Assembly (NCBI GenBank): GCA_025463985.1
Contig: JAODBM010000168.1
Coordinates: 1-51,915 of the forward strand
From: Acidimicrobiales bacterium
Lineage (GTDB): Bacteria > Actinomycetota > Acidimicrobiia > Acidimicrobiales > Iamiaceae
Length of the DNA stretch: 51,915 bases
Reading direction: 5' to 3'
This document shows positions 40,722 to 49,539 of the stretch, one piece after another (the stretch's first letter is position 1; every line of letters starts with the position of its first letter). Under the pieces are notes generated by a model. The model worked only from the letters and a program-made list of their open reading frames with translations, did no database searches and was not told the DNA's origin. A program made the position numbers and the translations under genes.

Positions 40722-43004
40722 ATGGCCGAGACCGCGAACACGCCGATCGAGCTCGTCGAGGCGGTCTACCGCCGGCTCGGCGACCGCGTCGCCCTCGGCC
40801 GAGAGCGCCTCGAGCGACCGCTCACGCTCACCGAGAAGATCCTCGTCAACCACCTGCGCGACCCCGAGACCGGCGGGCTCGAGCGGGCGAAGAGCTACAC
40901 CGACTTCGATCCCGATCGCATCGCCATGCAGGACGCCACCGCCCAGATGGCCCTGCTCCAGTTCATGACCGCCGGCCTCCCGAAGGTGGCCACGCCCACC
41001 ACCGTGCACTGCGACCACCTGATCCAGGCCAAGGTCGGCGCCAAGATCGACCTCGGCGTCGCGGTCGACACCAACGCCGAGGTCTACGACTTCCTGCAGA
41101 CGGTCTCGGCCAAGTACGGCATCGGGTTCTGGGGTCCCGGCAGCGGCATCATCCACCAGGTCGTGCTCGAGCAGTACGCGTTCCCCGGCGGGATGATGAT
41201 CGGCACCGACAGCCACACGCCCAACGCCGGCGGTCTCGGCATGGTCGCCATCGGCGTCGGCGGCGCCGACGCGGTGGACGTCATGACCAGCTACCCGTTC
41301 AACGTGCGCTTCCCGAAGGTCATCGGCGTGCACCTCACCGGCGAGCTGTCGGGCTGGACGGCACCGAAGGACGTGATCCTCGAGGTGGCCCGCGTGCTCA
41401 CCGTGAAGGGCGGCACCGGCGCGATCGTCGAGTACTTCGGCCCGGGCGCCGACTCCATCTCGGCCACCGGCAAGGCCACGATCTGCAACATGGGCGCCGA
41501 GATCGGCGCCACCACCTCGCTCTTCCCGTTCGACGACAACATGGCCGCCTACCTGCGCTCCACCGATCGCGAGGCCATCGCCGCGGCCGCGGACGCCGTG
41601 CGCGACCACCTGCGCCCCGACCCCGAGGTCGTCGAGAACCCCGAGGCCTTCTACGACCAGGTCATCGAGATCGACCTGAACACGCTCGCGCCGCTCATCA
41701 ACGGCCCCCACTCGCCGGACCTCGCGCACAAGGTCAGCGACGTCGGCGCCGACGCCGAGGCCAACGGCTGGCCGATCGAGATCTCGGCCGCGCTGATCGG
41801 CTCGTGCACGAACTCGTCCTACGAGGACATCACCCGCGCCGCCTCCATCGCCCGCCAAGCCACGGCCAAGGGCCTCAAGGCGCGCACGAAGCTGCTGATC
41901 ACGCCCGGCTCCGAACAGGTCCGGGCCACGATCGAGCGCGACGGCCTGCTGGCTGACCTGGAGGCCATCGGCGGCGAGGTGCTCGCCAACGCCTGCGGGC
42001 CGTGCATCGGCCAGTGGGCCCGCCCGGACATGGATCCCGGCACGGTCAACACGATCGTCAACTCCTACAACCGCAACTTTCCCAAGCGCAACGACGGCTC
42101 GGCCAACACGCTGAGCTTCGTGACGTCGCCCGACACGGTCATCGCGCTCGCGCTCGCCGGCCGGCTCGACTTCAATCCCCTCACCGACACCCTCACCAAC
42201 GCGGCCGGGGAGGCCGTGCGGCTCGACGAGCCCGTCGGCATCCAGCTCCCCGAGAAGGGCTTCGACCCGGGGGAGAACACGTTCGTGGCACCGCCGGCAG
42301 ACGGCTCGGGCGTCGAGGTCGCCGTCTCCCCCACCAGCGACCGGCTGCAGCTGCTCGAGCCGTTCCCGGCCTGGGATGGCAACGACTTCGTGGCCCTGCC
42401 GCTGCTGCTCAAGGCCTACGGCAAGTGCACGACCGACCACATCTCGATGGCCGGTCCGTGGCTGCGCTACCGCGGCCACCTCGAGAACATCTCGGGCAAC
42501 CTCTTCGCCGGCGTGATCAACGCCTTCACCGAGGCCGACGGCACCGGCAAGGACCCGCTCGACGGCGAGACCCGGCCGTTCCCCGACATCGCCAAGCACC
42601 TCCACGAGGCCGGGGTCAGCTGGGTGGCGGTGGGCGACGAGAACTACGGCGAGGGCTCGTCGCGAGAGCACGCAGCCATGGAGCCCCGCTACCGCGGCGC
42701 CAAGGTCATCCTCGTCCGCAGCTTCGCCCGCATCCACGAGACGAACCTCAAGAAGCAGGGCGTGCTGCCGCTCACGTTCGCGGAGGCGAGCACCTACGAC
42801 CAGATCGAGGAGGACGACAAGCTGTCGTTCCTCGGGCTGGCCGAGCTCGCACCGGGCACGCCGGTGTACTGCGAGATCGTCAAGCCGGACGGGAGCACCG
42901 TGCCGTTCGAGGCGAACCACACGATGAACGACGAGCAGATCGAGTGGTTCCGGGCCGGCGGCGCCCTCAACATCATCCGCCGCCGAGCGGCCGACCGGGC
43001 GTGA
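40722..43004 (+). CDS. acn: Aconitate hydratase (mitochondrial-type)
   Basis: 760 residues, preceded by GAGGTGATCCC. The 4Fe-4S ligands are Cys362 ([13 protein letters not shown]), Cys425 and Cys428 ([10 protein letters not shown]). Substrate-binding segments include [20 protein letters not shown], and the C-terminal swivel domain has [19 protein letters not shown]. Length and spacing match the mitochondrial-type aconitase rather than the ~890-residue AcnA/IRP or AcnB forms. It interconverts citrate and isocitrate. It is divergent from a GntR regulator and followed 13 bp later by a small charged protein gene. Citrate synthase lies 8 kb downstream. Confidence 0.96.
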   Translation: MAETANTPIELVEAVYRRLGDRVALGRERLERPLTLTEKILVNHLRDPETGGLERAKSYTDFDPDRIAMQDATAQMALLQFMTAGLPKVATPTTVHCDHLIQAKVGAKIDLGVAVDTNAEVYDFLQTVSAKYGIGFWGPGSGIIHQVVLEQYAFPGGMMIGTDSHTPNAGGLGMVAIGVGGADAVDVMTSYPFNVRFPKVIGVHLTGELSGWTAPKDVILEVARVLTVKGGTGAIVEYFGPGADSISATGKATICNMGAEIGATTSLFPFDDNMAAYLRSTDREAIAAAADAVRDHLRPDPEVVENPEAFYDQVIEIDLNTLAPLINGPHSPDLAHKVSDVGADAEANGWPIEISAALIGSCTNSSYEDITRAASIARQATAKGLKARTKLLITPGSEQVRATIERDGLLADLEAIGGEVLANACGPCIGQWARPDMDPGTVNTIVNSYNRNFPKRNDGSANTLSFVTSPDTVIALALAGRLDFNPLTDTLTNAAGEAVRLDEPVGIQLPEKGFDPGENTFVAPPADGSGVEVAVSPTSDRLQLLEPFPAWDGNDFVALPLLLKAYGKCTTDHISMAGPWLRYRGHLENISGNLFAGVINAFTEADGTGKDPLDGETRPFPDIAKHLHEAGVSWVAVGDENYGEGSSREHAAMEPRYRGAKVILVRSFARIHETNLKKQGVLPLTFAEASTYDQIEEDDKLSFLGLAELAPGTPVYCEIVKPDGSTVPFEANHTMNDEQIEWFRAGGALNIIRRRAADRA

Positions 43005-43017
43005 CCGGAGCAGATCG

Positions 43018-43509
43018 ATGACCAGGAGGCGCCGCGCCCCCGCGGCCGCCGCACCAGCCGGCAGCAGCGCGCCCGTCGACCCCGACGTCGCCCTGTTCGC
43101 GGCCCGGGTGCGTGCACAGCAGGAGCGCGAACGGGCCGAGAAGCGGGCTGCCCGCGACGAGCGCCACCGCGCCGGCGAGCACGAGCGCCTGCTCGCGGCC
43201 AAGGACGCCGCGGCCGGCGAGCTCAAGCGTCTCCGCCGACAGGACAGCGCCTCGGCCGAGCAGGTCGCTCTCGCCGACGCCGCCTACCGCAGCGCCCTGG
43301 CGGCGCTGCTCACCCACGAGACCGGCCAGGCCCCGGCCTGGGCGCCCGCGCCCGCGCCCGAACCCGATCCCTCAGCGGTCCCGGATCCGATCGACTCCGA
43401 TCCCTCGGCGACCGCTGTGGACCCGGACGCTGAGGACCCGGACGCTGAGGACCCGGACTCGGACGGTGCCGCCGGTCTCGAGGACCCGCGCGCGGACGAC
43501 GCCGGCTGA
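43018..43509 (+). CDS. Charged coiled-coil protein with acidic Pro/Asp tail
   Basis: 163 residues. A short basic start (MTRRRRAPAAAA) leads into a long charged helix rich in Arg, Glu and Ala (~25-100, for example RVRAQQERERAEKRAARDER) that should form a coiled coil. The tail is a Pro/Asp-rich acidic stretch with a tandem DPDAEDPDAED repeat. No catalytic domain is visible. It begins 13 bp after the aconitase stop and is probably co-transcribed. Function unknown. Confidence 0.65.
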   Translation: MTRRRRAPAAAAPAGSSAPVDPDVALFAARVRAQQERERAEKRAARDERHRAGEHERLLAAKDAAAGELKRLRRQDSASAEQVALADAAYRSALAALLTHETGQAPAWAPAPAPEPDPSAVPDPIDSDPSATAVDPDAEDPDAEDPDSDGAAGLEDPRADDAG

Positions 43510-43617
43510 CCCGACAGGTCGACGCACGCGCTGACCCGGGCGCGCGAGGCTGAGGGCGGGCGCGGGGAGTCGTGGGTCGACCGGTCCCAGCCGCGACCGC
43601 GCCGAACGGAGCCTCCC

Positions 43618-44076
43618 ATGATCCCCTCACCTGCTCGCCGGGCCGTCGCCGGGCTTGCCATCGCGTCGACGCTCGGTCTGGCGCTGGCCGGTTGCGGCGT
43701 GAAGACCGGCTCCACCGCGAGCTCCCAGGCCAGCACCACGTCCGTCCCGACGACCACCGGCGCAACCGACTCCACGACGACCGCACGGACCACCGAGCCG
43801 ACCACCTCTGGCGGTGAGAGCGGCCCGGGGTCAACCGCCGAGGTCCCGACCACGCCGCCGGGCACCCGCACGATCAGCCCGCAGGTCGAGCAAGCCATCG
43901 TCGACGCCTACGTGCGCCTCGGGCTCACCCGCACCCAGGCGACCTGCCTCGCGCACGGGTTCCTGGATGCGTTCGGCGGCGACATGTCGAAGATCACCGA
44001 CTTCAGCGCGATCAACGCGCTGCTGGCCAAGTGCCAGGTGAGCATCACCGACTTCGGCAAGCGGCCGGGCGCCTGA
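43618..44076 (+). CDS. Small lipoprotein with T/S-rich linker and two-Cys helical domain
   Basis: 152 residues. Lipobox LALAGC (lipidation at Cys26), then a Thr/Ser-rich linker (~30-85), then a helical domain with Cys110 and Cys139 (VEQAIVDAYVRLGLTRTQAT-C, and AINALLAKC). The helical domain aligns by eye with the one in the lipoprotein encoded at 39.4-39.9 kb, but the linker comes first here. It stops 10 bp from the convergent HAD-PlsC gene. Function unknown; a cell-envelope location is expected. Confidence 0.7.
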   Translation: MIPSPARRAVAGLAIASTLGLALAGCGVKTGSTASSQASTTSVPTTTGATDSTTTARTTEPTTSGGESGPGSTAEVPTTPPGTRTISPQVEQAIVDAYVRLGLTRTQATCLAHGFLDAFGGDMSKITDFSAINALLAKCQVSITDFGKRPGA

Positions 44077-44086
44077 TCACCCTCGG

Positions 44087-45505
44087 TCAGTCGGTACCGG
44101 GCCGACGCTCGACCTCGGCCTCGGGGTCGCCCTTGTAACCCGCAGGAAGCGTGCGCGCCAGCTCTTCCGCGCTGGGCTCGTGCTTCTCGCGGGCCTCTCG
44201 TGGGAGGAGGGCGACGAGAGCAGCCATGATGCGCTTGGTGTCCGCGTCAGGGTCGTCGTGCTTCAGCTTGACCGGCCGGCCGACCCGCACCTGCACCGTG
44301 GGCGGGTGGACGACGTTCAGCAGGTTCGGCAGGCGGGCGTTGCGCGGCCAGACGTGCTCGGTCCCCCACAGCCCGAGCGGGATGACCGGCGCGCCGCTCA
44401 TCGCCGCGAGCCGCGCCGCGCCCCAACGACCCTTGAGCTCGGGGTCGAAGAAGGCCCGCCCGCGCGGGATGGTGCCCTGCGGCATCAGCATGACGAGCTG
44501 CCCGGCCTCCAGCGCCTCGGCCGCCGCCTCGAGCGGCTCATCCGACCCGGTGCCCCGCTCGACCCTGATGCCGCCCAGGGCCGTGGCCAGCTGCCCGACG
44601 ATCGGCGCGTCGAACACCTCCTTCTTGCCGAGGAAGCGGAGGGGCCGCCCGGTGCGCGACACCGTGAAGGCGATCGCCAGCGGGTCGAAGTAGCTCCGGT
44701 GGTTGCCGACGAGGATCGCCGGGCCGGTGGCGGGAATGCGCTCGGTCCCCTCGATGTCGAAGCGCACCCAGGGGAACAGCTGCGGCCGGGCGAAGGCCTG
44801 CGCCACCTGCTGCGGCTCGACGCCGGCGAGCTTGGGCACGCCCGCCGGCACGTCGAAGAACTGTTGCGGCCAGCGGCGGAGCATGGCGATGACCCGCAGG
44901 CGCGGGTCCGGGTTCACGGCGACGGGATGGGCGACGGCCGAGAGGAGCGGGAGGTCGTAGAAGCTGTCGGAGTAGGCCCAGCTCTGCTGGACGTCCACGC
45001 CGTGCTCGGTGGCCCACTGCCGCACCGCGGCGAGCTTGCCGGGGCCCCAGACGAACAAGCCGGCGATCGTGCCGTCGTAGGCACCGTCGTCCCGCTCGCC
45101 GTAGCGGGTGGCGATCACGCCGTCGAGGCCGAGGGCGTCGGCCAGCGGCTGGACCAGGTCATAGGGCGAGGTCGTGGCCATGACCACCTGGCGGCCCTCG
45201 CGGCGATGGCGCTCGATGAGCTGGCGGGCGTAGGGCGGCACCTGGTCGACGAGCCGAGCGGCCGCGAGGCGGCCGGCCTCCTGCACGGCGGCGCGGTCCC
45301 AACCCGAGGCCAGGCGGGCCGCCTGGCGAGTCATGAGCATGCTCGGGAGGGTCTCCCCGATCGTGTCGAACACCTTGTACACGAGCGACTCGCCGGGGAT
45401 GGTCCGGTCGGGCAGCACGCCCGCCGAGCGCAGCACCTGGCCGAACACCGGCCCGCTGGCACCCTTCAGCAGCGTGCGGTCGAGGTCGAAGAAGGCAGCT
45501 TCCAC
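44087..45505 (-). CDS. HAD-IB hydrolase / 1-acylglycerol-3-phosphate acyltransferase fusion
   Basis: 472 residues. The N-terminal HAD-IB domain has motif I FFDLDRTLLKGAS with the normal DxD, motif II ATTSPYDLVQPLADALG and motif IV YSDSFYDLPLL. The C-terminal PlsC domain has HX4D in NHRSYFDPLAIAF, LGGIRVERG, and the third motif MPQGTIPRGRAF with Gln in place of the usual Glu. This SerB-PlsC fusion is a recognised actinobacterial architecture linked to glycerophospholipid synthesis. It may dephosphorylate and acylate glycerolipid intermediates. It is divergent from the gene at 45529 across 23 bp. Confidence 0.9.
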   Translation of the reverse strand: MEAAFFDLDRTLLKGASGPVFGQVLRSAGVLPDRTIPGESLVYKVFDTIGETLPSMLMTRQAARLASGWDRAAVQEAGRLAAARLVDQVPPYARQLIERHRREGRQVVMATTSPYDLVQPLADALGLDGVIATRYGERDDGAYDGTIAGLFVWGPGKLAAVRQWATEHGVDVQQSWAYSDSFYDLPLLSAVAHPVAVNPDPRLRVIAMLRRWPQQFFDVPAGVPKLAGVEPQQVAQAFARPQLFPWVRFDIEGTERIPATGPAILVGNHRSYFDPLAIAFTVSRTGRPLRFLGKKEVFDAPIVGQLATALGGIRVERGTGSDEPLEAAAEALEAGQLVMLMPQGTIPRGRAFFDPELKGRWGAARLAAMSGAPVIPLGLWGTEHVWPRNARLPNLLNVVHPPTVQVRVGRPVKLKHDDPDADTKRIMAALVALLPREAREKHEPSAEELARTLPAGYKGDPEAEVERRPGTD

Positions 45506-45528
45506 GGGCCGGAGCCTACGCTCGCCCG

Positions 45529-46644
45529 ATGCCGCACCCGCTCGACGAGTACCCGCTGCACCAAGTGCCGCTGTCGATGGCGCACGTGGCGTCGAGCGAC
45601 CGCAACGCCTACGACCGCTGCTACTTCAACGCCCACGACCGCACGGGTGAGCTGTTCCTCGTGACCGGGCTCGGCGTGTACCCGAACCTCGGCGTCGTCG
45701 ACGCCTTCGCCACCGTGCGCACGGGCGACCGCCAGGTCAGCGTCCGCACCTCCGGCGACCTGGACCGCTGCGATCGCCTCGCCCCTTCCGTCGGCCCGTA
45801 CCGCGTCGAGGTCGTCGAGCCGCTCGAGCGCATCCGCATCGTGTGCGACGGCGACGACCTCGGCGTGGGCTTCGACCTCACGTGGACGGGCTCGTTCCCC
45901 GCGGTCGAGGAGGCCCCGCACGTGTGGCGGTCGGGTCCGCGCATCACCCTCGACGCCCAGCGCTTCGCGCAGGTCGGCACCTGGGAGGGCAGCCTGCGGG
46001 TCGAGGGCACCGAGATCGCCGTCACGCCCGACCGGTGGCTCGGCACCCGCGACCGCTCGTGGGGGATCCGCCCGACCGGCGAGCCCGAGCCCGCCGGTCG
46101 CAGCGCCGACTCGCCCGTCGAGGGCTTCTGGTGGCTGTACGTCCCGCTCCGCTTCGACGACTTCGCCGTGATCGTGATCGTGCAGGAGGACCCTGACGGC
46201 CACCGGGTGTTGAACGAGGCCACGCGGGTCTGGCCGGCCGCCACAGGTCGCCGACCCGAGCAGCTCGGCTGGCCCGAGGTCGACGTCCACTACCAGAGCG
46301 GCACCCGCATCCCGACCGGGGCCACGATCGTGCTGCGCGAGCGCGGCGGCCGCCCGCTCGAGCTCGAGGTCGAGAGCCTCGGCTACGTCGCCCTCAACGC
46401 CGGCTCGGGCTACGGCGGTGACCCGTCGTGGTCGCATGGCACCTGGAAGGGCGAGGGCTGGGTCGACGGCGCCGTGCACGACCTCCACGACCCGGCGGTG
46501 TCGGGCATGGTGCCGTTCGGGGTGATCGATCACGTTGGCCGGGCCACCCTCGACGGCGCCGAGGGCTGGGGGCTCTTCGAGCACGCGTCGATGGGTCGCC
46601 ACGACCCGAGCGGCTTCGTCGACTACTCGTCGGTGGCGCCCTGA
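45529..46644 (+). CDS. Conserved hypothetical protein (lipocalin/CrtC-like beta protein)
   Basis: 371 residues. Rich in beta strands, Trp and Asp, with motifs such as DRNAYDRCYFNAHDRTGELF, GVYPNLGVVDAFATVR, RDRSWGIRP and FWWLYVPLRFDDFAVIVIVQ. The 'DRSWG.R' and Trp-rich pattern resembles the AttH/CrtC-type two-lipocalin fold (hydroxyneurosporene hydratase, tocopherol cyclase relatives) seen in many actinobacterial hypotheticals. The assignment is by pattern only. It starts 23 bp from the HAD-PlsC gene, so a link to lipids is conceivable. Confidence 0.75.
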   Translation: MPHPLDEYPLHQVPLSMAHVASSDRNAYDRCYFNAHDRTGELFLVTGLGVYPNLGVVDAFATVRTGDRQVSVRTSGDLDRCDRLAPSVGPYRVEVVEPLERIRIVCDGDDLGVGFDLTWTGSFPAVEEAPHVWRSGPRITLDAQRFAQVGTWEGSLRVEGTEIAVTPDRWLGTRDRSWGIRPTGEPEPAGRSADSPVEGFWWLYVPLRFDDFAVIVIVQEDPDGHRVLNEATRVWPAATGRRPEQLGWPEVDVHYQSGTRIPTGATIVLRERGGRPLELEVESLGYVALNAGSGYGGDPSWSHGTWKGEGWVDGAVHDLHDPAVSGMVPFGVIDHVGRATLDGAEGWGLFEHASMGRHDPSGFVDYSSVAP

Positions 46645-46674
46645 GCGCGGCGTCGGGGGGACGACCCGGCGCTC
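46643..46674. terminator. Hairpin at the convergent junction
   Basis: Arms GAGCGC and GCGCTC with inner CGTCG/CGAC pairing. It overlaps the TGA of the rightward gene and lies 8 bp before the end of the leftward YbjN-like gene. No U-tract; probably a bidirectional stop. Confidence 0.5.
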
Positions 46675-46681
46675 GCCACCC

Positions 46682-47452
46682 TCAGCCGAGGCGGGCGCCG
46701 TCGACCCAGCCGGTCCACCCGTTCTCGGTGTCGACGCGGGCCCAGCCACCGGCTCGCTCGACGAGGCGGACCACGAGCGGGGGCGCGAGCTGCACGGACG
46801 GCGGCTGGGACGCGTCGGGGTGCGCCCAGGCGGCCAGGCCGGGCGCCGGGACCCAATGCGTGCCGACCCAGGGCGCGACAGCGGCCGCCGGCCCCGGAGG
46901 CGCCGCCACTGCGGCGACCTGGGCGGTCACGGCGACCGGGTCGTCTGCGGCCACGGGGGCTCCGGCCGTCGCTGCCGCCTCCTCCGCACCCGTGCGCAGG
47001 TCGCCGATGGCAGCGACGTAGCGCTCGATCTGGCGGTGGGCCTTCCCCACGTCGGCGACGGCGGCCAGGAACGACTGCCGGCTGAACCCGTCCTCGTCGA
47101 CCGGACAGAGGATCACGACCTGGACCGCGTGGTCGTCGACGCGCACGGAGCAGGCGAGGCGCCCGGGGCGCGCCAGCGTCACGTCGTCGATCACCGCCTC
47201 GAGGGCCGCTAGCCGGTCGTCGCGCGTCGCTCCGGGGAGGGCGGCGACCACGTCCTCAGCCGCCCAGAGGAGGCCGACGGTGACCTCGGCGGGCTTGGTC
47301 GCGGGCACGTAGGCCTCGACCGTGACCTTGTTTCGTCCGAGCGCGGCGATCTGCAGCGTCGAGCCATCGGCGTCGTCCTGCCGGCCGCGCAGCACCAGCG
47401 GCGGCCGCTCGCACCACTCGACGATCGCATCCCGCGTCGCGTCCCACGTCAT
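46682..47452 (-). CDS. YbjN/type III chaperone-like domain with C-terminal SH3-like domain
   Basis: 256 residues. The first ~150 residues (IVEWCERPPLVLRGRQDDAD, VTVEAYVP, LACSVRVDDHAVQVVILCPV, AHRQIERYVAAIGDL) follow the beta-alpha pattern of the YbjN / T3SS-chaperone-like fold. An Ala/Pro-rich linker leads to a C-terminal SH3b-like unit (VRLVERAGGWARVDTENGWT, then GWVDGARLG). The combination suggests an adaptor that binds another protein. The gene lies 52 bp downstream of a proline-rich membrane protein gene in the same direction, and an SH3-like domain next to a polyproline partner is suggestive. Confidence 0.7.
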   Translation of the reverse strand: MTWDATRDAIVEWCERPPLVLRGRQDDADGSTLQIAALGRNKVTVEAYVPATKPAEVTVGLLWAAEDVVAALPGATRDDRLAALEAVIDDVTLARPGRLACSVRVDDHAVQVVILCPVDEDGFSRQSFLAAVADVGKAHRQIERYVAAIGDLRTGAEEAAATAGAPVAADDPVAVTAQVAAVAAPPGPAAAVAPWVGTHWVPAPGLAAWAHPDASQPPSVQLAPPLVVRLVERAGGWARVDTENGWTGWVDGARLG

Positions 47453-47504
47453 GTCGTCGGTTCCCCTTGCGCTCGATCGATGTCCTGGTCGGGCCGAGTG
47501 CCGC

Positions 47505-49265
47505 TCACGGGTGACCCTCCGTCCCGTACCCGTCGCGGTGGATGTCGTCCGCCCGCTCCTTCGCCCGTGCCAGCACGTCCTTGATGTCCCTCGCCGGGCC
47601 AGGATCGTTGCCGGTCAGGATCGCCCGCTCCCCTGCATCCATCCCAGGCACCACGAGCTGCAACGTGCGCTGCCGCTCGGAGGTGGCGACCTGGAGCTCC
47701 GCGAGGGCGGCCTCCTTGAAGGATTCGACCACGGGACCGCCGTCGACCACCCGGAGCGATTCGCCGTGGTGCCAGATCACGTACGCGGCGCCTTCCCCCA
47801 AGGCCCAGGCCCCGGCGGCCATGAACGTCACCCCGCCGGAGAACGCGCCGAAGGACACGAGCCCGACGAACGCCGCGCCGCGCTGGATCGACGTCAGCTC
47901 GGGTCGCGGCTCGCGCTTCACAGGGGGATCGTGCCCGGCCGGCTCAGCGGCCGGACGCGTCGCCGGCGCCTCGGCGGCGAGCGGGAGCTTCGGGAGCTCG
48001 GCCGAGGCGCCGACCCTCGCGTGTGGCGCCGGCGGCGTCGCCGGCATCGGGATGAGCGGCGCCACCGCTGGTGGGACGACGACCGGCGGAACGAGCCCGG
48101 GCGGCAGGACCGGCCGCGGCGGCTTGGGTGGCTTCGGCGGAGGCGGCGTCCCGGTCCCGGGCTCCCCGGACGGCTCGTCGTTGGGCGGGACGGGCGGCTT
48201 CAGCGGAGGCGGTGGCGGAGGTGGCGGCGCCGGCGGTTCGAGGTCCTCGGGCAGCACGCGAAACCCGCTGCCGAACCAGTTGATGAGCTCGATCTCCTCC
48301 GGTGTCAGCTTCTTCCGCAGCTCGCCGATCGACCCGATCGACCCGATCTGCCCGGCACCGGGGTCGGGGCTGATCGGCCACTGGGGCCGCGGCGCGCCGG
48401 GCGGCAGCGTGATGTGCGGGCGAGGTGGCGGCGGAGGTGGCGGCGGCGGCGGGTCCAGCTCGTCGCGTAGCGGACCGTAGGACGCACTCTCCGGCTCGTC
48501 GGTCGGGCCGCCCGGCGGCTGCGGCTGACCCGGCCACGTCTCCGGCCATCCGCCCCACGGGTCCGGCGACCCACCGGGACCCGCCGTCGCCGGCTCGCCT
48601 CGCTTGCCCCGCCGGGCGACCGAGACCCCCATCACGGCGCCGGCGGCCACGAGCCCCACCAGCACGCCACCGGCCAGGAGCGCCCCGCGGTTCGAGTGCG
48701 TCGTGGTCCTCGGCCGGCCGCTCGACGGCGACGGGAGGTACGTGCTCGTGGTGGTCGTGGGGCCCGCGCCCGAGCCCGCGGCCCGGCACGTGGCGGCCTC
48801 AGTTGCCACGAGCCGCAGGTCGTCCCGCGCCAGCTGCTCCGCCGCGGTCGAGGCGTCGAGCGGCACGGTGCCCTTCAGCGACACCGCCGCGTACGCGTGC
48901 GCCGTCGCGCTCACGATCCCCGCGCCGTACTCGTTCGAGGGCGGCTTCGGCACGCCGCACCCGGTCGCGGCGGTCTCCGGATCGGCGGCGTCCGTCACCC
49001 AGAAGATCAGGATGCCGACCAGGGCCTTAAGATCGTCGGACTGGTAGAAGCAGTGCCAGCTGCGCGCGCTCGACGTGCCGGCCACGCCCGAGGCGGCGGG
49101 CAGCTGCTTGAGGCTGCCGAGGGTGGAGGGACAGGACCCGATCGAGGCCTGCGCGTCCGCCCGCGGCGGAGCCCGCATCGCCGCGACCGCCGCGGCCGCC
49201 CCGACGAGCAGCGCCATCCGCCGCGCGATCCCCCGGCTCGCGTTCACCCGCACGCTCCTCGCCAT
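47505..49265 (-). CDS. Membrane protein with exported Cys domain and long proline-rich tail
   Basis: 586 residues. A signal-like N-terminus with paired basic residues (~1-40, cut near ADAQA) is followed by an extracytoplasmic domain with four cysteines (Cys45, 72, 103, 160) and a Thr/Ser/Pro linker. A transmembrane helix (~194-216, GALLAGGVLVGLVAAGAVMG) ends in a basic VARRGKRG stop-transfer. The remaining ~370 residues are very rich in proline, with two pure polyproline runs, a small helical motif (LTPEEIELINWFGSGFRVLP), a second hydrophobic region (~470-500) and a charged C-terminus. No enzyme family recognised. It is probably in one operon with the YbjN/SH3-like gene. Confidence 0.7.
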   Translation of the reverse strand: MARSVRVNASRGIARRMALLVGAAAAVAAMRAPPRADAQASIGSCPSTLGSLKQLPAASGVAGTSSARSWHCFYQSDDLKALVGILIFWVTDAADPETAATGCGVPKPPSNEYGAGIVSATAHAYAAVSLKGTVPLDASTAAEQLARDDLRLVATEAATCRAAGSGAGPTTTTSTYLPSPSSGRPRTTTHSNRGALLAGGVLVGLVAAGAVMGVSVARRGKRGEPATAGPGGSPDPWGGWPETWPGQPQPPGGPTDEPESASYGPLRDELDPPPPPPPPPPRPHITLPPGAPRPQWPISPDPGAGQIGSIGSIGELRKKLTPEEIELINWFGSGFRVLPEDLEPPAPPPPPPPPLKPPVPPNDEPSGEPGTGTPPPPKPPKPPRPVLPPGLVPPVVVPPAVAPLIPMPATPPAPHARVGASAELPKLPLAAEAPATRPAAEPAGHDPPVKREPRPELTSIQRGAAFVGLVSFGAFSGGVTFMAAGAWALGEGAAYVIWHHGESLRVVDGGPVVESFKEAALAELQVATSERQRTLQLVVPGMDAGERAILTGNDPGPARDIKDVLARAKERADDIHRDGYGTEGHP

Positions 49266-49357
49266 GCACGCGCCCGAGCGTGCTGCGGGGGGATCATCGC
49301 ACGCACGCTGAGCCGGTGTCGCCGCCGCTTCCGCCCCGCGTCGGCCCCCGAGACGCG

Positions 49358-49388
49358 GAAGAGGCCCACCGGGGAGGTGGGCCTCTTC
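49358..49388. terminator. Strong hairpin in a divergent intergenic region
   Basis: Perfect 13-bp arms (GAAGAGGCCCACC / GGTGGGCCTCTTC) with a GGGGA loop, followed by TC. It lies between two divergent start codons (49265 leftward, 49540 rightward), so it ends no annotated gene; it could terminate a small RNA or form part of a 5' leader. The rest of the 274-bp gap shows no ORF of host-like composition. Confidence 0.6.
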
Positions 49389-49502
49389 TCAGGTCTGAGC
49401 GTAGGGGGACGCTCGACCGGCGCTCGAGGGGCCAGAAGGGGGAACTGGCTCGCACTCGGCGTGCTTTCTGGAGCCATACTCTCGCGGCGCCACCGATCTG
49501 TC

Positions 49503-49514
49503 CAACAGTTGTTG
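49503..49514. promoter_or_regulatory. Palindrome upstream of the LysR gene
   Basis: CAACAGTTGTTG, 5-bp perfect arms around GT, 26 bp before the LysR start codon. Possible autoregulatory LysR-type site or promoter element; short, so tentative. Confidence 0.35.
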
Positions 49515-49539
49515 ACGATAGGTGCCATCATGGGAAGCG

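Noticed and set aside
40626-43226. Upstream continuation of the GntR frame across the whole aconitase gene
   Set aside because: Composition is shadow-like and the GntR domain begins precisely at ATG 40625; aconitase on the other strand is unambiguous.
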